Positions 1 to 13,530 of a stretch of DNA of 64,000 nucleotides are shown here, piece by piece; position 1 is the first letter of the stretch; each line of letters begins with the position of its first letter. Both the position numbers and the translations under genes were made by a program. This DNA comes from Paralithodes platypus (Eukaryota; Arthropoda; Malacostraca; Decapoda; Lithodidae), in contig CM064530.1 of the NCBI GenBank assembly GCA_032716605.1, positions 5,421,245-5,485,244 on the forward strand, written 5' to 3'. The notes beneath the pieces are model-generated. The model saw nothing but the letters and a program-made list of their open reading frames with translations. It had not been told where the DNA came from and made no database searches.

Positions 1-109
1 TATTCAAATCTTCTAATCCAACACACATATAGGCCCTACGTATAATTTCGGAACAGTTAAACCTTCAAATCAAGACATTTTATTGTTCTAATCACACACA
101 CACACGCAC
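1..109 (+). repeat. Degenerate ~75-bp CACACA/TTCGAAAC repeat units
   Basis: Units contain AATTTCGAAACAGTTAAG, CTTCAAAT, a stretch like CTTCTAATCCAACACACA, and ACGTAGCCTA. They recur at 451-640, 6,240-6,740 and 7,100-7,290, on either side of a LINE 3' end. They look like a minisatellite into which, or next to which, the LINE tail inserted. Confidence 0.6.
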
Positions 110-450
110 TTAGGGCACGAGTTTAAGCTGAGGAAGGGCAGATGTCGTAAGGACACAAAGAAATTCAGCTTCCCATATAGGAGTATAGAGACTTGGAACA
201 ACTTGGAGGAGGAGGTGGTGAGAGCGAGGAACATTAACATGTTCAAATCTAGGTTGGATAAAAGTAAATATGGAAATAGGGCAACATAAGTTATGATATG
301 TTAGTCCAAAAATACTGGGAACTGGGAATATCCATTACGATACTTGTCTAAGTAAAATGGATTGATTATAAAGTAACTAAGACAGGACAACACGAGCGCT
401 GCTCAATTCCTGTAAACTACAAATAGGTAAATACAAATAGGTAAATACAA
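110..450 (+). mobile_element. LINE 3' end: reverse-transcriptase C-terminus plus 3' UTR
   Basis: An open frame from 110 to a TAA at 287-289 encodes 59 residues containing KFSFPYRSIETWNNLEEEVV and NINMFKSRLDK. This is the typical C-terminal tail of CR1/L2-like non-LTR reverse transcriptases. The element is 5' truncated, so no catalytic motif remains. Its 3' end is a short repeat, AAATAGGTAAATAC, a common kind of LINE terminus. A second copy lies at about 6,741-7,110 with several indels. Confidence 0.75.
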
Positions 451-894
451 ACAATTTCGAAACAACTAAGTCTTCAAATTGAGTTATTCAAATCTTCTAA
501 TCCAACACACACATACGTAGCCTATAATTTCGAAACAGTTAAGTCTTCAAATTAAGAAAATGTATTGTTTTAATCAAACACACACACGTAGCCTACACAC
601 AATTTCGAAACTTAAAAACTTTCAAATGAACGCTTCGATGGTCTTACTTTTGTACACATAAAATCTAGTTCAGGCTATGAAGGAATTGTGGAAATTTCAT
701 AATTAATATAAACCATTAGAAAAATGAACCCCAAGGGGTTGAAAAGTACAATTAGACGATGGCCAGTATTATTGGACGATTCGACGGTTCGGACAGAGAC
801 ATTTCGACGATCGCGAGCATAGACGTTTCGACGGCATCGTCGAACTGGCGCACCGTCGAATCGTCCTGCGACCCTATTGCTACCGGGCGGGTGC

Positions 895-1430
895 CCAACC
901 CCGAAAGGGGTTGAAATAGGGGAGCTATCCCCCCGCCAAAGGCGGCTTTCTAGGGCCTTTCCTAGCTGATGCTGAGAGGATTGGGTTCTAGTCATGTGGT
1001 GATTGGCTGGTCTATCAGAGTGAGAACTGAGTGATCTCTGCCATACCCATAGCTTACTCTGACTGTTCCTTTTACTTATATATTTTCTAGATCTCAAGTG
1101 GATTGACCTCTTCCGTGGATTGACCTCCCAATCTGCCAACCTAGAAGTTGACAGATTGGAAGCCAAAGCGTCACATTTTTTCCTTTGCCCCTCAACTTTC
1201 TCTTCATAATTGCTGAGGGGCACAGGGCCTGGGGTGGGGCTTTGGTTTCCCGGGCGTTTCCGCACCCTCCTCAGCTCCCCGCCATGGAGTGGCTTCGGTC
1301 ACCCAGGCTTTATTGTGGTAGGCAGGGAGGGTTCTGTGGGGGCGCTCGGTTATGGCCTTGGCCTTGCTCGGGGCCTTGGGGCTGTTCGGCCAGGCAGCCT
1401 GGGGAACAGCAACAACAACAACTATTGCTA
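895..1430 (+). mobile_element. GC-rich (AAC)n-tailed retroposon, copy A
   Basis: About 535 bp, beginning near GGGCGGGTGCCCAACCCCG and ending at GGGGAACAGCAACAACAACA. Copies lie at 7,548-8,085 (+), 5,063-5,585 (-), 60,130-60,668 (-) and a 5'-truncated one at 37,658-37,742 (-). All share the (AAC)n end and the short one lacks the other end, which points to retroposition with a 3' (AAC)n tail. It has several strong hairpins (CCCCGAAAGGGG; CCGCCAAAGGCGG). Open frames across it are chance GC-rich frames. Class (SINE or LINE 3' end) is unresolved. Confidence 0.7.
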
Positions 1431-3020
1431 CCATTATCATACTTACCACTTTACATTTCAAACAGAGAGCAAATGCGTGACAACTTACCGGTACATCAAA
1501 AACCCACTTTAACAATTGAGGTCACCTCCAGACTTCACAAGTATCGGTAAAGGCATAACACGAACATGAGAAGGCACAAAAATCCTCCTCAGGTAAGCTA
1601 GAATCCCGCTAGCACACATCCTCTAAGCCACTATCATCCACTCCACAAGATAAGAGGTTAGCTGATAAGATAAGGGCTCAAGTGTTATTGTTAACCTCTG
1701 AAGTGCGCATGGGGGTAATTGGAAACGTCCCCCTGTGCTGACGTATTTGAGGTGTTTCCGTCACTAAAATATTCATTGTGCCATTAATAGCATTAATACT
1801 TATCCATATGCGCCTATTATGGGTTGATTATAAAGGTATTAACCTGAAACAACAATAAAACGAGTGAAAACAGCGTTTGGATGGTCAAAATCGGAGATAT
1901 AGCCCGCGAGTTGTATAATGTATGGGTGAGGCAAACTGCTTTCCCGCCAATTTCCCCCAAGGCCACTGAGACACAGTCGATCGATACTCTCTCTCTCTCT
2001 CTTGCACTCGCTTGCCATCAGTGATGACAACACCCTGCTTGCAACTCGCTAATGTTAGCACGAAAATATACCTCAGAATAAGGGAATAACAGGGAAAATA
2101 GGTGATAACTGAAGGAGAGGAGGAAAGTGGGGAAGGAGGGGAGGTAGAGGACTGAGATTTTGCATGGCCCAGGGGCCTAAAAAAAAAAAAAAAAAAAAAA
2201 AAATTCGATGTCAAAAGTTGATTTTTTTTTTCACTCACTCATAAGAGTCTCCCCGCAGTCCGCCGGGGGAACTCTTAAGAGTCTCCCCGCAGTTCCCGGG
2301 TTAAAATTAAGAGAGTGGAAGTGGGGTAATACTTTAATCTGGGTGACATTGTTATTTTTTAGCTACAGTACATAGACATATAGACTTACAGAAACAAATA
2401 CTTTATATCACTAAGTCTTTGGCTCTTTGTATTGTATTGTAGCCACAGAATTTTGAGGTAAAGAAAATCCATTGGTTATTAATACAAAATATACCGGAAT
2501 ATTAACCCATCCAATAATGTACCATGATGACTTATCCATTTATTCTGCCATCACTAGGAACTATTATTCAGCTTTGGAAGAACCTGATTTAAAAAAGGTA
2601 ATCAAGATCGCTTGTACTGTACATCCTTTGACTTTACAGGTCCTTCTTAAGCTTAATAAACTTGTCTAATGTCAGCCAGAACATATTGGTATTAAAAGTT
2701 ACTCCAATGTAGTGAGGTAAAAAAAAAAAACACACACACACAAAGTCTCTCCCCCTCTCTATCTACAGTATTGCAGTATTGAGGAACTATAGTCAAGTAC
2801 AGTATTAGCATGGCAACATACCACAGAAACAAAAATATCAATAACTCTCAATATGATAAGTTACTAGCAGAGTCCCCTACCCCCCTTATATAGCCTTGTA
2901 ACTGAACCAGCCACACCCAACACACAGCATGGGAGAGTTTAATCAGACTAAGTAATTCATTGGTGGTGATCACACTGAGTGTAGTAATTAGTTCAGTAGA
3001 TGTTGGTATGGTCAGGGCAC
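1431..3020. other. No gene seen; short simple repeats
   Basis: It contains a short (CT)n tract near 1,985, a 25-nt poly(A) run at 2,179-2,203 that may be the tail of an unrecognised retroposon, and an (A)n(CA)n stretch near 2,720. No coding similarity was recognised on either strand. Confidence 0.6.
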
Positions 3021-3027
3021 AAGGAAC

Positions 3028-3490
3028 GTTGGGAGGGGAAGGAAATTGTGTGGGGGGAAAGGAAGGGAGGAAAGAGTGAAGGATGGAGGGGAGGGCAGAG
3101 GGAGTAAGGGATGGATGGAAATGGGGAAGGAGTGAAGACTGGAGGGAGGGAGGGGAGGGGGAAGGAGTGAAGACTGGAGGGAGGGAGGGGAGGGGGAAGG
3201 AGTGAAGACTGGAGGGAGGGAGGGGAGGGGGAAGGAATGAAGACTGGAGGGAGGGAGGGGAGGGGGAAGGAGTGAAGACTGGCAGGAGGGAAGGGGGAAG
3301 GAATAAAGACTGGAGAGAGGTAGGGGTGAAGGAATAAAGACTGGAGGGAGGGAAGGGGGAAGGAATGAAGACTGAAGGGAGGGAAGAGGTAAGAAATTAA
3401 GACTGAAGGGAGGGAAGAGGTAAGAAATTAAAGACTGAAGGGGGGGAAGAGGTAAGAAATGAAGACTAGAGGGAGGGAAGGGGGAGGGAG
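3028..3490. repeat. 35-bp purine-only minisatellite
   Basis: Units of the form GGAGTGAAGACTGGAGGG plus AGGGAGGGGAGGGGGAA repeat with a 35-bp period at 3,131 and 3,166 and onward, decaying to the right. The strand is nearly all purine with G runs. The other copy is at about 9,695-10,140. A proline/serine-rich reverse frame across it is an artefact of composition. Confidence 0.85.
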
Positions 3491-3924
3491 TGAATGATTG
3501 ATGGAGGAAAGGGTTCATGATGCTTGACACAAGGTAAAGATAGTGAGTGCAATAGGCAACTCAATCTTCATACATGTACTTGTTAACACTAGTCCATAAC
3601 GTAAACAAATCATCTCAGCCACAACACTGTCCACTACCACTGTCTTACGCTTGATCTCCTGTACCCTGCTCCTCTAACTGTTCCTCTTCTAAACTCACTC
3701 TCTCTCTCACACACACAGACACAATCAAACTGGCCGAATCAGAGCTATACTAAACCTGACAACAAAATTAATATGTGTGGGCAAGTTCAAGAGTGATGGA
3801 AGGGAGTGGTACTTAACTATACTATGTAGTACATACGGTTTGGACAGGAAAGATCATTTTGAGCTGGGATCTAAGAGATACTATAGTGTTGTGGAAATAT
3901 CCCATTGTATGCATGTATATACTG

Positions 3925-4024
3925 NNNNNNNNNNNNNNNNNNNNNNNNNNNNNNNNNNNNNNNNNNNNNNNNNNNNNNNNNNNNNNNNNNNNNNNNNNNN
4001 NNNNNNNNNNNNNNNNNNNNNNNN
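3925..4024. other. Assembly gap of exactly 100 N
   Basis: One hundred N, the usual placeholder for a gap of unknown size. The sequence to its left is duplicated about 6.6 kb to the right, so the join is doubtful. Confidence 0.99.
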
Positions 4025-4223
4025 ATTATCACACAACGCTGACACAGGTTTTTAACTAACTCACTCTCACTCTGCACTCACACTCACACTCTCACTGTCC
4101 TCTCCCACTCCAGACATCGCATTCACCAATCAGAGTCTTTACGATTTTCAAGCCAATAGTCCAAAAATACATGTAGTTCAAGATCATATAGGTTTAGAAT
4201 ACTTTGTTACAGATAGTACATTA

Positions 4224-4714
4224 TTAACTCCTTGTCTGAGCGGGTGGTTTTGGGTCTCAGTTTTGGGCATATTCAGAGGCGCCTCCTGGGCAATGATACG
4301 ATCAAGCAGCTCTGCAATGAACAAAATGATTTATATAGCAAAAAACACTAGGCAGCTAAAAGCTTCAAAATGAGACCAGAACTAGGCCGTACGTAGGCAC
4401 TCCGGTGGGTCTCTTGAGCAGTGGCTGCCAACGTAACATGGAAGTTTAGCATATATCGGGTATATTTTTCCCAGCTATTTGCTCACTACTGGCTACACTG
4501 CCGGCCTCTCGAGAACACAGGGAACATAGAGTATAATGGGCGGGTCGGTAAGCCCTGCGGAGGCGTCTGTCGTGGCCCGCTGGCTCTCGACTCCCGGCCC
4601 ATTTGCCTACCGTCGATTTTAACCCTTTAAAAGCCTTATAAGTATCTCCTAACTTGCTGCACAAATTGGGTGCACCGAGCTTAAGTCCGAGCCGCCGCGC
4701 TTTTAAGGGTTTAA
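4224..4714. mobile_element. Probable TTAA-flanked MITEs, degraded
   Basis: The clearest part is 4,619-4,714, where TTAACCCTTTAAAAGC at the left is matched in inverse by GCTTTTAAGGGTTTAA at the right. TTAA targets followed by CCC are typical of piggyBac-type elements. The stretch 4,224-4,622 also starts with TTAA but its right end is weak. It shares phrases such as CTTCAAAATGA with the degraded element at 26,953-27,371. Confidence 0.45.
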
Positions 4715-4774
4715 GTTCACGATCACTTGCCTTAGACAGTTTTCATGTGCTTCTTGGTCGTTTCGTATCTAGTA

Positions 4775-5062
4775 CTGGTAGGCTTGGAATGGTCTGGTAT
4801 TTGTGGAAGAGGATTGATGAACTAAGTTGGTTAAAAGATGTCAGTTCTTAGAACGATGGTGTGGAGAGCATGGCACCAAGGGGCATACAAAGAAAGATGT
4901 GAGATCATGACCTTTATGGTCTGATCTTTTGAATAAGGAAATCTGACAAGTGAGGCAAGCGTCAGAACCAGGACTGCCTGGAGCGCAGGCCATTATAACG
5001 TCCGACCGGAACCACAACATTGTGTGCAGGCACTCAGGTCTTTTAAATTGTGTATTTGTATG
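4775..5062 (+). mobile_element. LINE 3' fragment (GHVERMDE family), decayed
   Basis: The frame reads RLGMVWYLWKRIDELSWLKD, matching [19 protein letters not shown] of better copies in this window (40,192; 54,770). Frameshifts and stops follow, then the family 3' end ...GCACTCAGGTCTTTTAAATT. This is the C-terminal and 3' UTR region of an RTE-like non-LTR element. Confidence 0.65.
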
Positions 5063-5585
5063 TTTTTTGTTGGTTGTGGTTCCCCAAATTCTGCCGGTGG
5101 CCTAACATCCCCCGCAAGCCCATTAGCAAGGCCAAGGCCATAACACGAGCGCCCCCCGAACCCTCCCCCGCCAACACAATAAAGCCTGGGTGACCGAGAG
5201 CCACTTCCATGCGGGGATCTGAGATGGTGGCGGACAATGCCCGGTAAACCAAGGCCCCACCCAGGGCCCTGTGTCCACCACAATTATGAAGAGAAAGTTG
5301 GAGGGGCAAGGTAATAATGTGAACTGTGGCTTCCATCTTCGGAGATTGGGGAAGGTCAATCCGTTAAGATGCCGTCACTTAGATCTATACAATATATAGA
5401 ACAGGAACAGTCCGAGTAAAGCTGGGTATGCAAGATGCCAGTTTCTCACTCTGATAGACCAGCCCATCACCACATTACTAAAAACCCATCCCATCAGCAT
5501 CAGCTCGAAAGGCGCCGAAAAAGCCCCTTGGCGGGGGGGGATGGCTTCCCCCTATTCAACCCTTTTGGGTTGGGCACCCGCCTAT
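5063..5585 (-). mobile_element. (AAC)n-tailed GC-rich retroposon, copy C
   Basis: Diverged copy of the element at 895-1,430, in reverse orientation. It keeps GCAAGGCCAAGGCCATAAC, the AATAAAGCCTGGGTGACCGA block and the terminal GGGTTGGGCACCCGCC. The (AAC)n end abuts the tail of the LINE at 4,775-5,062. Confidence 0.65.
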
Positions 5586-5654
5586 ATTTAGTTGTACAGG
5601 TATGTATGGGAGGTAGGAGGCAACAACTGGACTGTGGTACAGGTGTGCATTGGG

Positions 5655-5716
5655 GCGATTTGTTCATGGCTACTTCCCGTCGAGATTCACGGTGTCTGGC
5701 AATAGAATAGATATAA
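5655..5716 (+). mobile_element. LINE 3'-terminal fragment with GATA-type tail
   Basis: TTTGTTCATGGCTACTTCCC through GTCTGGCAATAGAATAGATA aligns with the 3' end of the (GATA)n-tailed LINE at 62,230-62,968. Only the last ~60 bp are present, as expected of heavy 5' truncation. Confidence 0.5.
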
Positions 5717-6616
5717 AAGTGGACTGTAGTGTGATGTCCTATTGCTGAATACACTACGTTTCGACGGTGTGCCACTAAAGACCAAATCGAGCGCGCGCCA
5801 CTTGGGACGGTTCGCCAGGTAACCAGTCGCACCTCCGTCGAAATGTCTTTATTTGTATTATATTTGTAGAGGTGTTTTTTCAATTGTATTTGTTGAATTA
5901 TATATCATATTCTTGATTTAAATAGATATTACGGTAGCTAATAGTGAATTATATATTTACGAGAAAAGGCCTATATTGAAAATGGGGTTGTATATTTATG
6001 CAGGCTTTTCAATTTCGTAATAGGTGCGCTATGCCTGTTCTTCCATATACTGTACAGTACATTGTTTTAAACATGTCGTATTCATATTTGTATGAATTTA
6101 AGTTCTAAAACATGTCGGTATGAGTACATTCCAGTCCAGCTGCATGTCTGGAGAGGACGGACAGGTCCTTTCACACTTGCAGCAGTTGTTGTCCATTGTC
6201 GTTATGCTAATAACTCAAAACAATGGTCCAGCTTATCATAATCCTCACACATACAGTGGCACACATACGCACATAATTTCGAAACCGTTAGTCTTAAAAT
6301 TGAAAAACACTCAATTGTTACCTCTAATTTCAAACCCACACAAACGCAAAACTTTCGTAAAACAGTTTAAACCATTCAAATCAAAACATTTTATTGTTCT
6401 AATCACACACACACACACGTACAAACAATTTCGAAAACACTAAGTCTTCAAAGTTGAGAGAATAATATCAAATCATTCATAATCCCAACACACATATAGG
6501 CCCTACGTCACTTTACGAAACAGTTTAACCCTTCAAATCAAGACATTTTATTGTTCTAATATCACACACAAACACACAGTACAAAACAATTTATAAACAG
6601 ACGTAAGTCTTAAAAT
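5717..6616. other. No gene seen; CACACA repeat units at the right
   Basis: 5,755-5,850 is rich in TCGACGG/CGTCGAAA-like motifs also seen in the long duplication (780-860). From about 6,240 onward the TTCGAAAC/CACACA units described at 1-109 recur. Confidence 0.5.
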
Positions 6617-7547
6617 TGAGATATTAAAATTCTTCCTAAGTCCGCACACACATATAGCCCCTACGTATAAAATTGCGAGAACAGTTAAAACCTTCAAATC
6701 AAGACCATTTTAATTGGTTCTAATCACACACACAGCACTGCACTTAGGGCACGAGGTTTCAGCATGCAGGAAGTGCAGATGTCGTAGGAACACAACAGAA
6801 AATTCAGCTTCCCACTATAGGAGTAGGAGAGACTTGGGAACCAACTTGTAGGAGGTGGTGAGAGCGAGGAACAAAATTGAACATGTTCAAATCTAGGTTG
6901 GAATAAAAGTAAATCTTTGGAAATAGTGGGCACCATAAAGTTATGATATGTTAGTCCAAAAATACTGGGAACTGGGACTATCCATTACGATACGTTGTCT
7001 AAGTTAAAAGTGGATGGATTTTCACGTAACTAAGACAGGGACCAACACAAGCGCTGCTCAATTCCTGTAAACACAAATAGTAAATACAAATAAGTAAAAT
7101 TACAACACAATTTCGAGAACAACTAAGTCTTCCAATTGAGTTATGTCAAGGATCCTTCTAATCCAACACACACATACCGTAGCCTATAATTTCGAAACAG
7201 TTAAGTCTTCAAATTAAGAAAATGTATGGTTTTAATCAAACACACACACGTAGCCTACACACAATTTCGAAACTTAAAAACGTTCACATGAACGCTTCGA
7301 TGGTCTTACTTTTGTACACATAAAATCTAGGTTTTAGGCTATGAAGGAATTGTGGAAATTTCATAATTAATATAAACCATTAGAAAAATGAACCCCAAGG
7401 GGTTGAAAAGTACAATTAGACATGGCCAGTATTATTGGACGATTCGACGGTTCGGCCAGAGACATTTCGACGCTCGCGAGCCTAGACGTTTCGACGGCAT
7501 CGTCGAACTGGCGCACCGTCGAATCGTCCTGGCGACCCTATTGCTAC

Positions 7548-8085
7548 CGGGGGGGTCCCCACCCCCGAAAGGGGTGGAAATGGGGGGGCTACCCCCCCGC
7601 CAAGGGGGGTTTTCTGGGGCCTTTCCTAGCTTTGCTGAGAGGATTGGGTTCTAGTCATGTGGTGATGGGCTGGTCTATCAGAGTGAGAACTGAGCGATCT
7701 CTGCCATACCCATAGCTTACTCTGACTGTTCCTTTTACTTATATATTTTCTAGATCTCAAGTGGATTGTCCTCTTCCGTGGATTGACCTCCCAATCTGCC
7801 AACCTAGAATTTGACAGATTGGAAGCCAAAGCGTCACATTTTTTCCTTTGCCCCTCAACTTTCTCTTCATAATTGCTGAGGGGCACAGGGCCTGGGGTGG
7901 GGCTTTGGTTTCCCGGGCTGTTTCCGCACCCTCCTCAGCTCCCCGACATGGAGTGGCTTCGGTCACCCAGCGTTTATTGTGGTAGTCAGGGAGGGTTCTG
8001 TGGGGGCGCTCGGTTATGGCCTTGGCCTTGCTCGGATACTTGGGGCTGTTCGGCCAGGCAGCCTGGGGAACAGCAACAACAACAA
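7548..8085 (+). mobile_element. (AAC)n-tailed GC-rich retroposon, copy B
   Basis: Counterpart of copy A within the duplicated block. It ends in CAGCAACAACAACAACTATTG. It is not an independent insertion if the block is an assembly duplicate. Confidence 0.7.
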
Positions 8086-9694
8086 CTATTGCTACCATTA
8101 TCATACTTACCACTTTACATTTCAAACAGAGAGCAAATGCGTGACAACTTACCGGTACATCCAAACCCACTTTAACAATTGAGGTCACCTCCAGACTTCA
8201 CAAGTATCGGTAAAGGCATAACACGAACATGAGAAAGCACAAAATCCTCCTCAGGTAAGCTATACTCCCGCTAGCCCACATCCTCTAAGCCACTATCATC
8301 CACTCCACAAGATAAGAGGTTAGCTGATAAGATAAGGGCTCGGTTTATTGTTAACCTCTGAAGTGCGCATGGGGGTAATTGGAAACGTCCCCCTGTGCTG
8401 ACGTATTTGAGGTTTTTCCGTCACTAAAATATTCATTGTGCCATTAATAGCATTAATACTTATCCATATGCGCCTATTTGGGTTGAGTATAAAGGTATTA
8501 ACCTGAAACAACAATAAAACGAGTGAAAACAGCGTTTGGATGGTCAAAATCGGAGATATATCCCGCGAGTTGTATAATTTATTGGTGAGGCAAACTGCTT
8601 TCCCCGCCAATTTCCCCCAAGGCCACTGAGACACAGTCGATCGATACTCTCCTCTCTCTCTCTCTCTTGCAACTCGCTTGCGATCAGTGAAGACAACACT
8701 CTGCTTGCAACTCGCTAATGTTAGCACGAAAATATACCTCAGAATAAGGGAATAACAGGGAAAATAGGTGATAACTGAAGGAGAGGAGGAAAGTGGGGAA
8801 GGAGGGGATGTAGAGGACTGAGATTTTGCAATTGCCCAGTTGCCTAAAAAAAAAACTAAAAAAAAAAATTTCGATGTCAAAAGTTGATTTTTTTTTTCAC
8901 TCACTCATAAGAGTCTCCCCGCAGTCCGCCGGGGAACTCTTAAGAGTCCTCCCCGCAGTTCCCGGGTTAAAATTAAGAGATTGGAAGTGGGGTAATACTT
9001 TAATCTGGGTGACATTGTTATTTTTTAGCTACAGTACATAGACATATAGACTTACAGAAACAAATACTTTATATCACTAATCTTTGGCTCTTTGTATTGT
9101 ATTGTAGCCACAGAATTTTGAGGTAAAGAAAATCCATTGGTTATTAATACAAATATACCGGAATATTAACCCACCAATAATGTACCATGATGACTTATCC
9201 ATTTATTCTGCCATCACTAGGAACTATTATTCAGCTTTGGAAGAACCTGATTTAAAAAAGGTAATCAAGATCGCTTGTACTGTACATCCTTTGACTTTAC
9301 AGGTCCTTCTTAAGCTTAATAAACTTGTCTAATGTCAGCCAGAACATATTGGTATTAAAAGTTACTCCAATGTAGTGAGGTAAAAAAAAAAAACACACAC
9401 ACACAAAGTCTCTCCCCCTCTCTATCTACAGTATTGCAGTATTGAGGAACTATAGTCAAGTACAGTATTAGCATGGCAATACCACAGAAACAAAAATATC
9501 AATAACTCTCAATATGATAAGTTACTAGCAGAGTCCCCTACCCCCCTTATATAGCCTTGTAACTGAACCAGCCACACCCAACACACAGCATGGGAGAGTT
9601 TAATCAGACTAAGTAATTCATTGGTGGTGATCACACTGAGTGTAGTAATTAGTTCAGTAGAATGGGTATGGTCAGGGCACAAGGACGTTGGGAG

Positions 9695-10140
9695 GGGAAG
9701 GAAATTGGTGGGGGGAAAGGAAGGTAGAAAGAGTGAAGGCCGGAGGTGAGGGCAGAGGGAGTAGGGATGGATGGAAATGGGAAGGAGTGAAGACTGGAGG
9801 GAGGGAGGGGAGGGTGAAGGAGTGAAGACTGAGGGGAGGGAGGGGATGGAAGGAGTGAAGACTGGAGGGAGGGATGGGAGGGGGAAGGAATGAATACTGG
9901 ATGGATGGAGGGGCGGGGAAGGATTGAAGACTGGCAGAGGGAATTGGGAAGGACTAAATACCTGGAGAGAGGTAGGGGTGAAGGAATAAAGACTGAAGGG
10001 AGGGGAGAGGGAAGGAAGGAAGACTGAAGGGAGCGAAGAGGTAGGAAATTAACAGTGAAGGGAGGGAAGAAGGTAAGAAATTAAAGACTGAAGGGGGGGA
10101 AGAGGTAAGAAATGAAGACTAGAGGGAGGGAAGGGGGAGG
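9695..10140. repeat. 35-bp purine minisatellite, second copy
   Basis: Same array as 3,028-3,490 but with many scattered substitutions and indels, unlike the near-identical flanks. Confidence 0.8.
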
Positions 10141-10673
10141 GAGTGAATGATTGATGGAGGAAAGGGTTCATGATGCTTGACACAAGGTAAAGATAGTGAG
10201 TGCAATAGGCAACTCAATCTTCATACATGTACTTGTTAACACTAGTCCATAACGTAAACAAATCATCTCAGCCACAACACTGTCCACTACCACTGTCTTA
10301 CGCTTGATCTCCTGTACCCTGCTCCTCTAACTGTTCCTCTTCTAAACTCACTCTCTCTCTCTCTCTCACACACACAGACACAATCAAACTGGCCGAATCA
10401 GAGCTATACTAAACCTGACAACAAAATTAATATGTGTGGGCAAGTTCAAGAGTGATGGAAGGGAGTGGTACTTAACTATACTATGTAGTACATACGGTTT
10501 GGACAGGAAAGATCATTTTGAGCTGGGATCTAAGAGATACTATAGTGTTGTGGAAATATCCCATTGTATGCATGTATATACTGCATACCCCATAGCTGGG
10601 GAAGTGAGCACTGAAGGAGATAGCCAAAGTAAAATATCAGGAAATACCTAGTGAAGCATAACAAACAGATAAA

Positions 10674-11062
<389 letters not shown>

Positions 11063-11869
11063 TAATGGGATAATGGGGATAGTTGTGAAGGTGATGGTGG
11101 TAGTGGGTGGAGTGGAGGGTGTAATGGTTTGTGCATGCATGACACAGAAAGGGATAATCTATAGCTATATAACCTATATCCTAACATACAGATACTCCAG
11201 TCTACTATATTTTAACCTAATTAAATAATATAATCTACCTGGTATCCATATCCAATGCTGATCCAGTCCTAATACAGTAAAGGTCTTTTAATCCAAATAG
11301 CAGTGAACCAGTGCTCATTCGGATTATTGGTTTAATTTGGATTGTTGGGAGGATACAATGTAACCTACCTTGACCAAATATAATATATCTAATCCTACCT
11401 TATCCTAATCTAATTTAACCTACACAAACCTAAGCATTTGTACCCAATTCTAACTTGCATCCCAACTTAAAATAACTTAAATGTACCAGTATAATTATCA
11501 TACCGGTAACCTAAACTATCATACTTTAATAGTCCTGTAACTCTATTAACCTAATCTAAACTCACCCAGTCTAAATTTAACAGTGAAGTGGTGCTGACTG
11601 GCCACATAGCCTACAGTAAAGTGCCTTTATATTATATAGTGGCAACATAGGGGGTCTCAGGCATCAGAAACAATATGGCACCCAGACTTAAGTGCCCTAA
11701 TAGAAGTACTGTATATACAGGTATATATTTGTTGTTATATGTATGAAGGAGAGAAAAGGCAAAGCTGCCTGTAACAAGTGCCCCCCCACAAAAAAAAAAA
11801 ATATTTGAAAGAAAGAATGAGTCAAATTCAAGGTAAGTTAAGAGTCAAAATGTCTGGGCACACAGAGCT
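11063..11869. other. No gene seen; CCTAA-like degenerate sequence
   Basis: Between about 11,210 and 11,600 the plus strand is loosely built from CTAACCTA and ATCCTACCT motifs, a degenerate form of the arthropod telomere complement CCTAA. No coding similarity recognised. Confidence 0.5.
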
Positions 11870-12240
11870 TGAAGCAGTTTAAGTCATAGGATGAGGGAGA
11901 GAGTTCCAGAGCTTACTTGTCGAGTAGAAGAAAGACTGGGAAAATCGTTTCACTCTTGGGTTAGATAGTTGACAGAATATGGGTGGGTATGTGCTCCCTA
12001 CTCTCCATAAGGGAGAAGGTATACACTGAGAAAGCTCTGAGAAACATGGATTATTGTAATAGCGATAGAAGAAAGATGTAACATTGCAGCGTGTAAAGAG
12101 ATATTGTATGGATAAAAAGAGGTATACATTAAATAGAATAATATAAGTTATACACAGTACTGTAAACTCTAAAAATAAGTGCAAAAATAATGGTGTGCCT
12201 TGGGGCAAATTGTGAGGTAGAAACAATATGACATCCATAA
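11870..12240 (-). mobile_element. LINE C-terminal fragment (poly(A)-tailed LINE family)
   Basis: The minus strand encodes [20 protein letters not shown] and [18 protein letters not shown]. These match the C-terminus of the LINE at 51,575-53,168 ([38 protein letters not shown]). It is 5' truncated and decayed. Confidence 0.85.
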
Positions 12241-12392
12241 GTCAAGTAGACACTACCCTCTCATAAATAGGTAACCAAGCCTACAGTATACAAGGTTATG
12301 ATACACTCCCTGTATTGTTAGTTTAAGGTCATAAAAATCAAACAGTTGTTAGGTGTGCCAGTCCTTGTCATGGCTGGTTGACTATGATGATA

Positions 12393-12636
<244 letters not shown>

Positions 12637-12855
12637 AAGAGAGTACAAAGGCAATCAAGCAACAACAGGTCTAGTGACCCTTCTAGGCTGCTTGTCCTCC
12701 AAAACACTGAGGATCAAGTGTCCCAAACAGTTGGTTTAGAGTGGGTAAGGGAACATTGGAAAGGGAACTACTGCCCTGGAACTAATGTCCGTGGCAGGAC
12801 TAGGAAGTTAGTAGGGGACATATGGGTTAGTAACTGAGGGGAGGATAAAATAAAG

Positions 12856-13530
<675 letters not shown>

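Larger units (their letters stand above)
1..3924. repeat. Left copy of a ~3.9 kb near-identical duplication
   Basis: The whole stretch reappears at about 6,617-10,583 in the same order and orientation, including the LINE tail, the (AAC)n retroposon, the poly(A) run, the 35-bp minisatellite and the final bases before the gap. This copy stops exactly at the 100-N gap, while the other continues into a long (GA)n tract about 93 bp later. Many differences are one-base insertions or deletions in the other copy. I infer a haplotype duplicate or gap-fill artefact rather than a true tandem duplication. Confidence 0.9.
6617..10583. repeat. Right copy of the ~3.9 kb duplication
   Basis: Same content and order as 1-3,924: LINE tail (about 6,741-7,110), (AAC)n retroposon (7,548-8,085), minisatellite (9,695-10,140) and the last bases up to 10,583. 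Between 6,620 and 7,150 and in the minisatellite it has frequent single-base insertions relative to the left copy, which looks like uncorrected long-read error. Confidence 0.9.

Noticed and set aside
675..1265. 196-codon minus-strand frame
   Set aside because: It runs across the (AAC)n retroposon against its orientation and is broken in the other copies. There is no protein similarity.
3012..3530. 172-codon Pro/Ser/Leu-rich minus-strand frame
   Set aside because: It is the reverse of a purine minisatellite and has no domain or splice context.
3777..4077. Frames spanning the N gap
   Set aside because: They exist only because N was read through.
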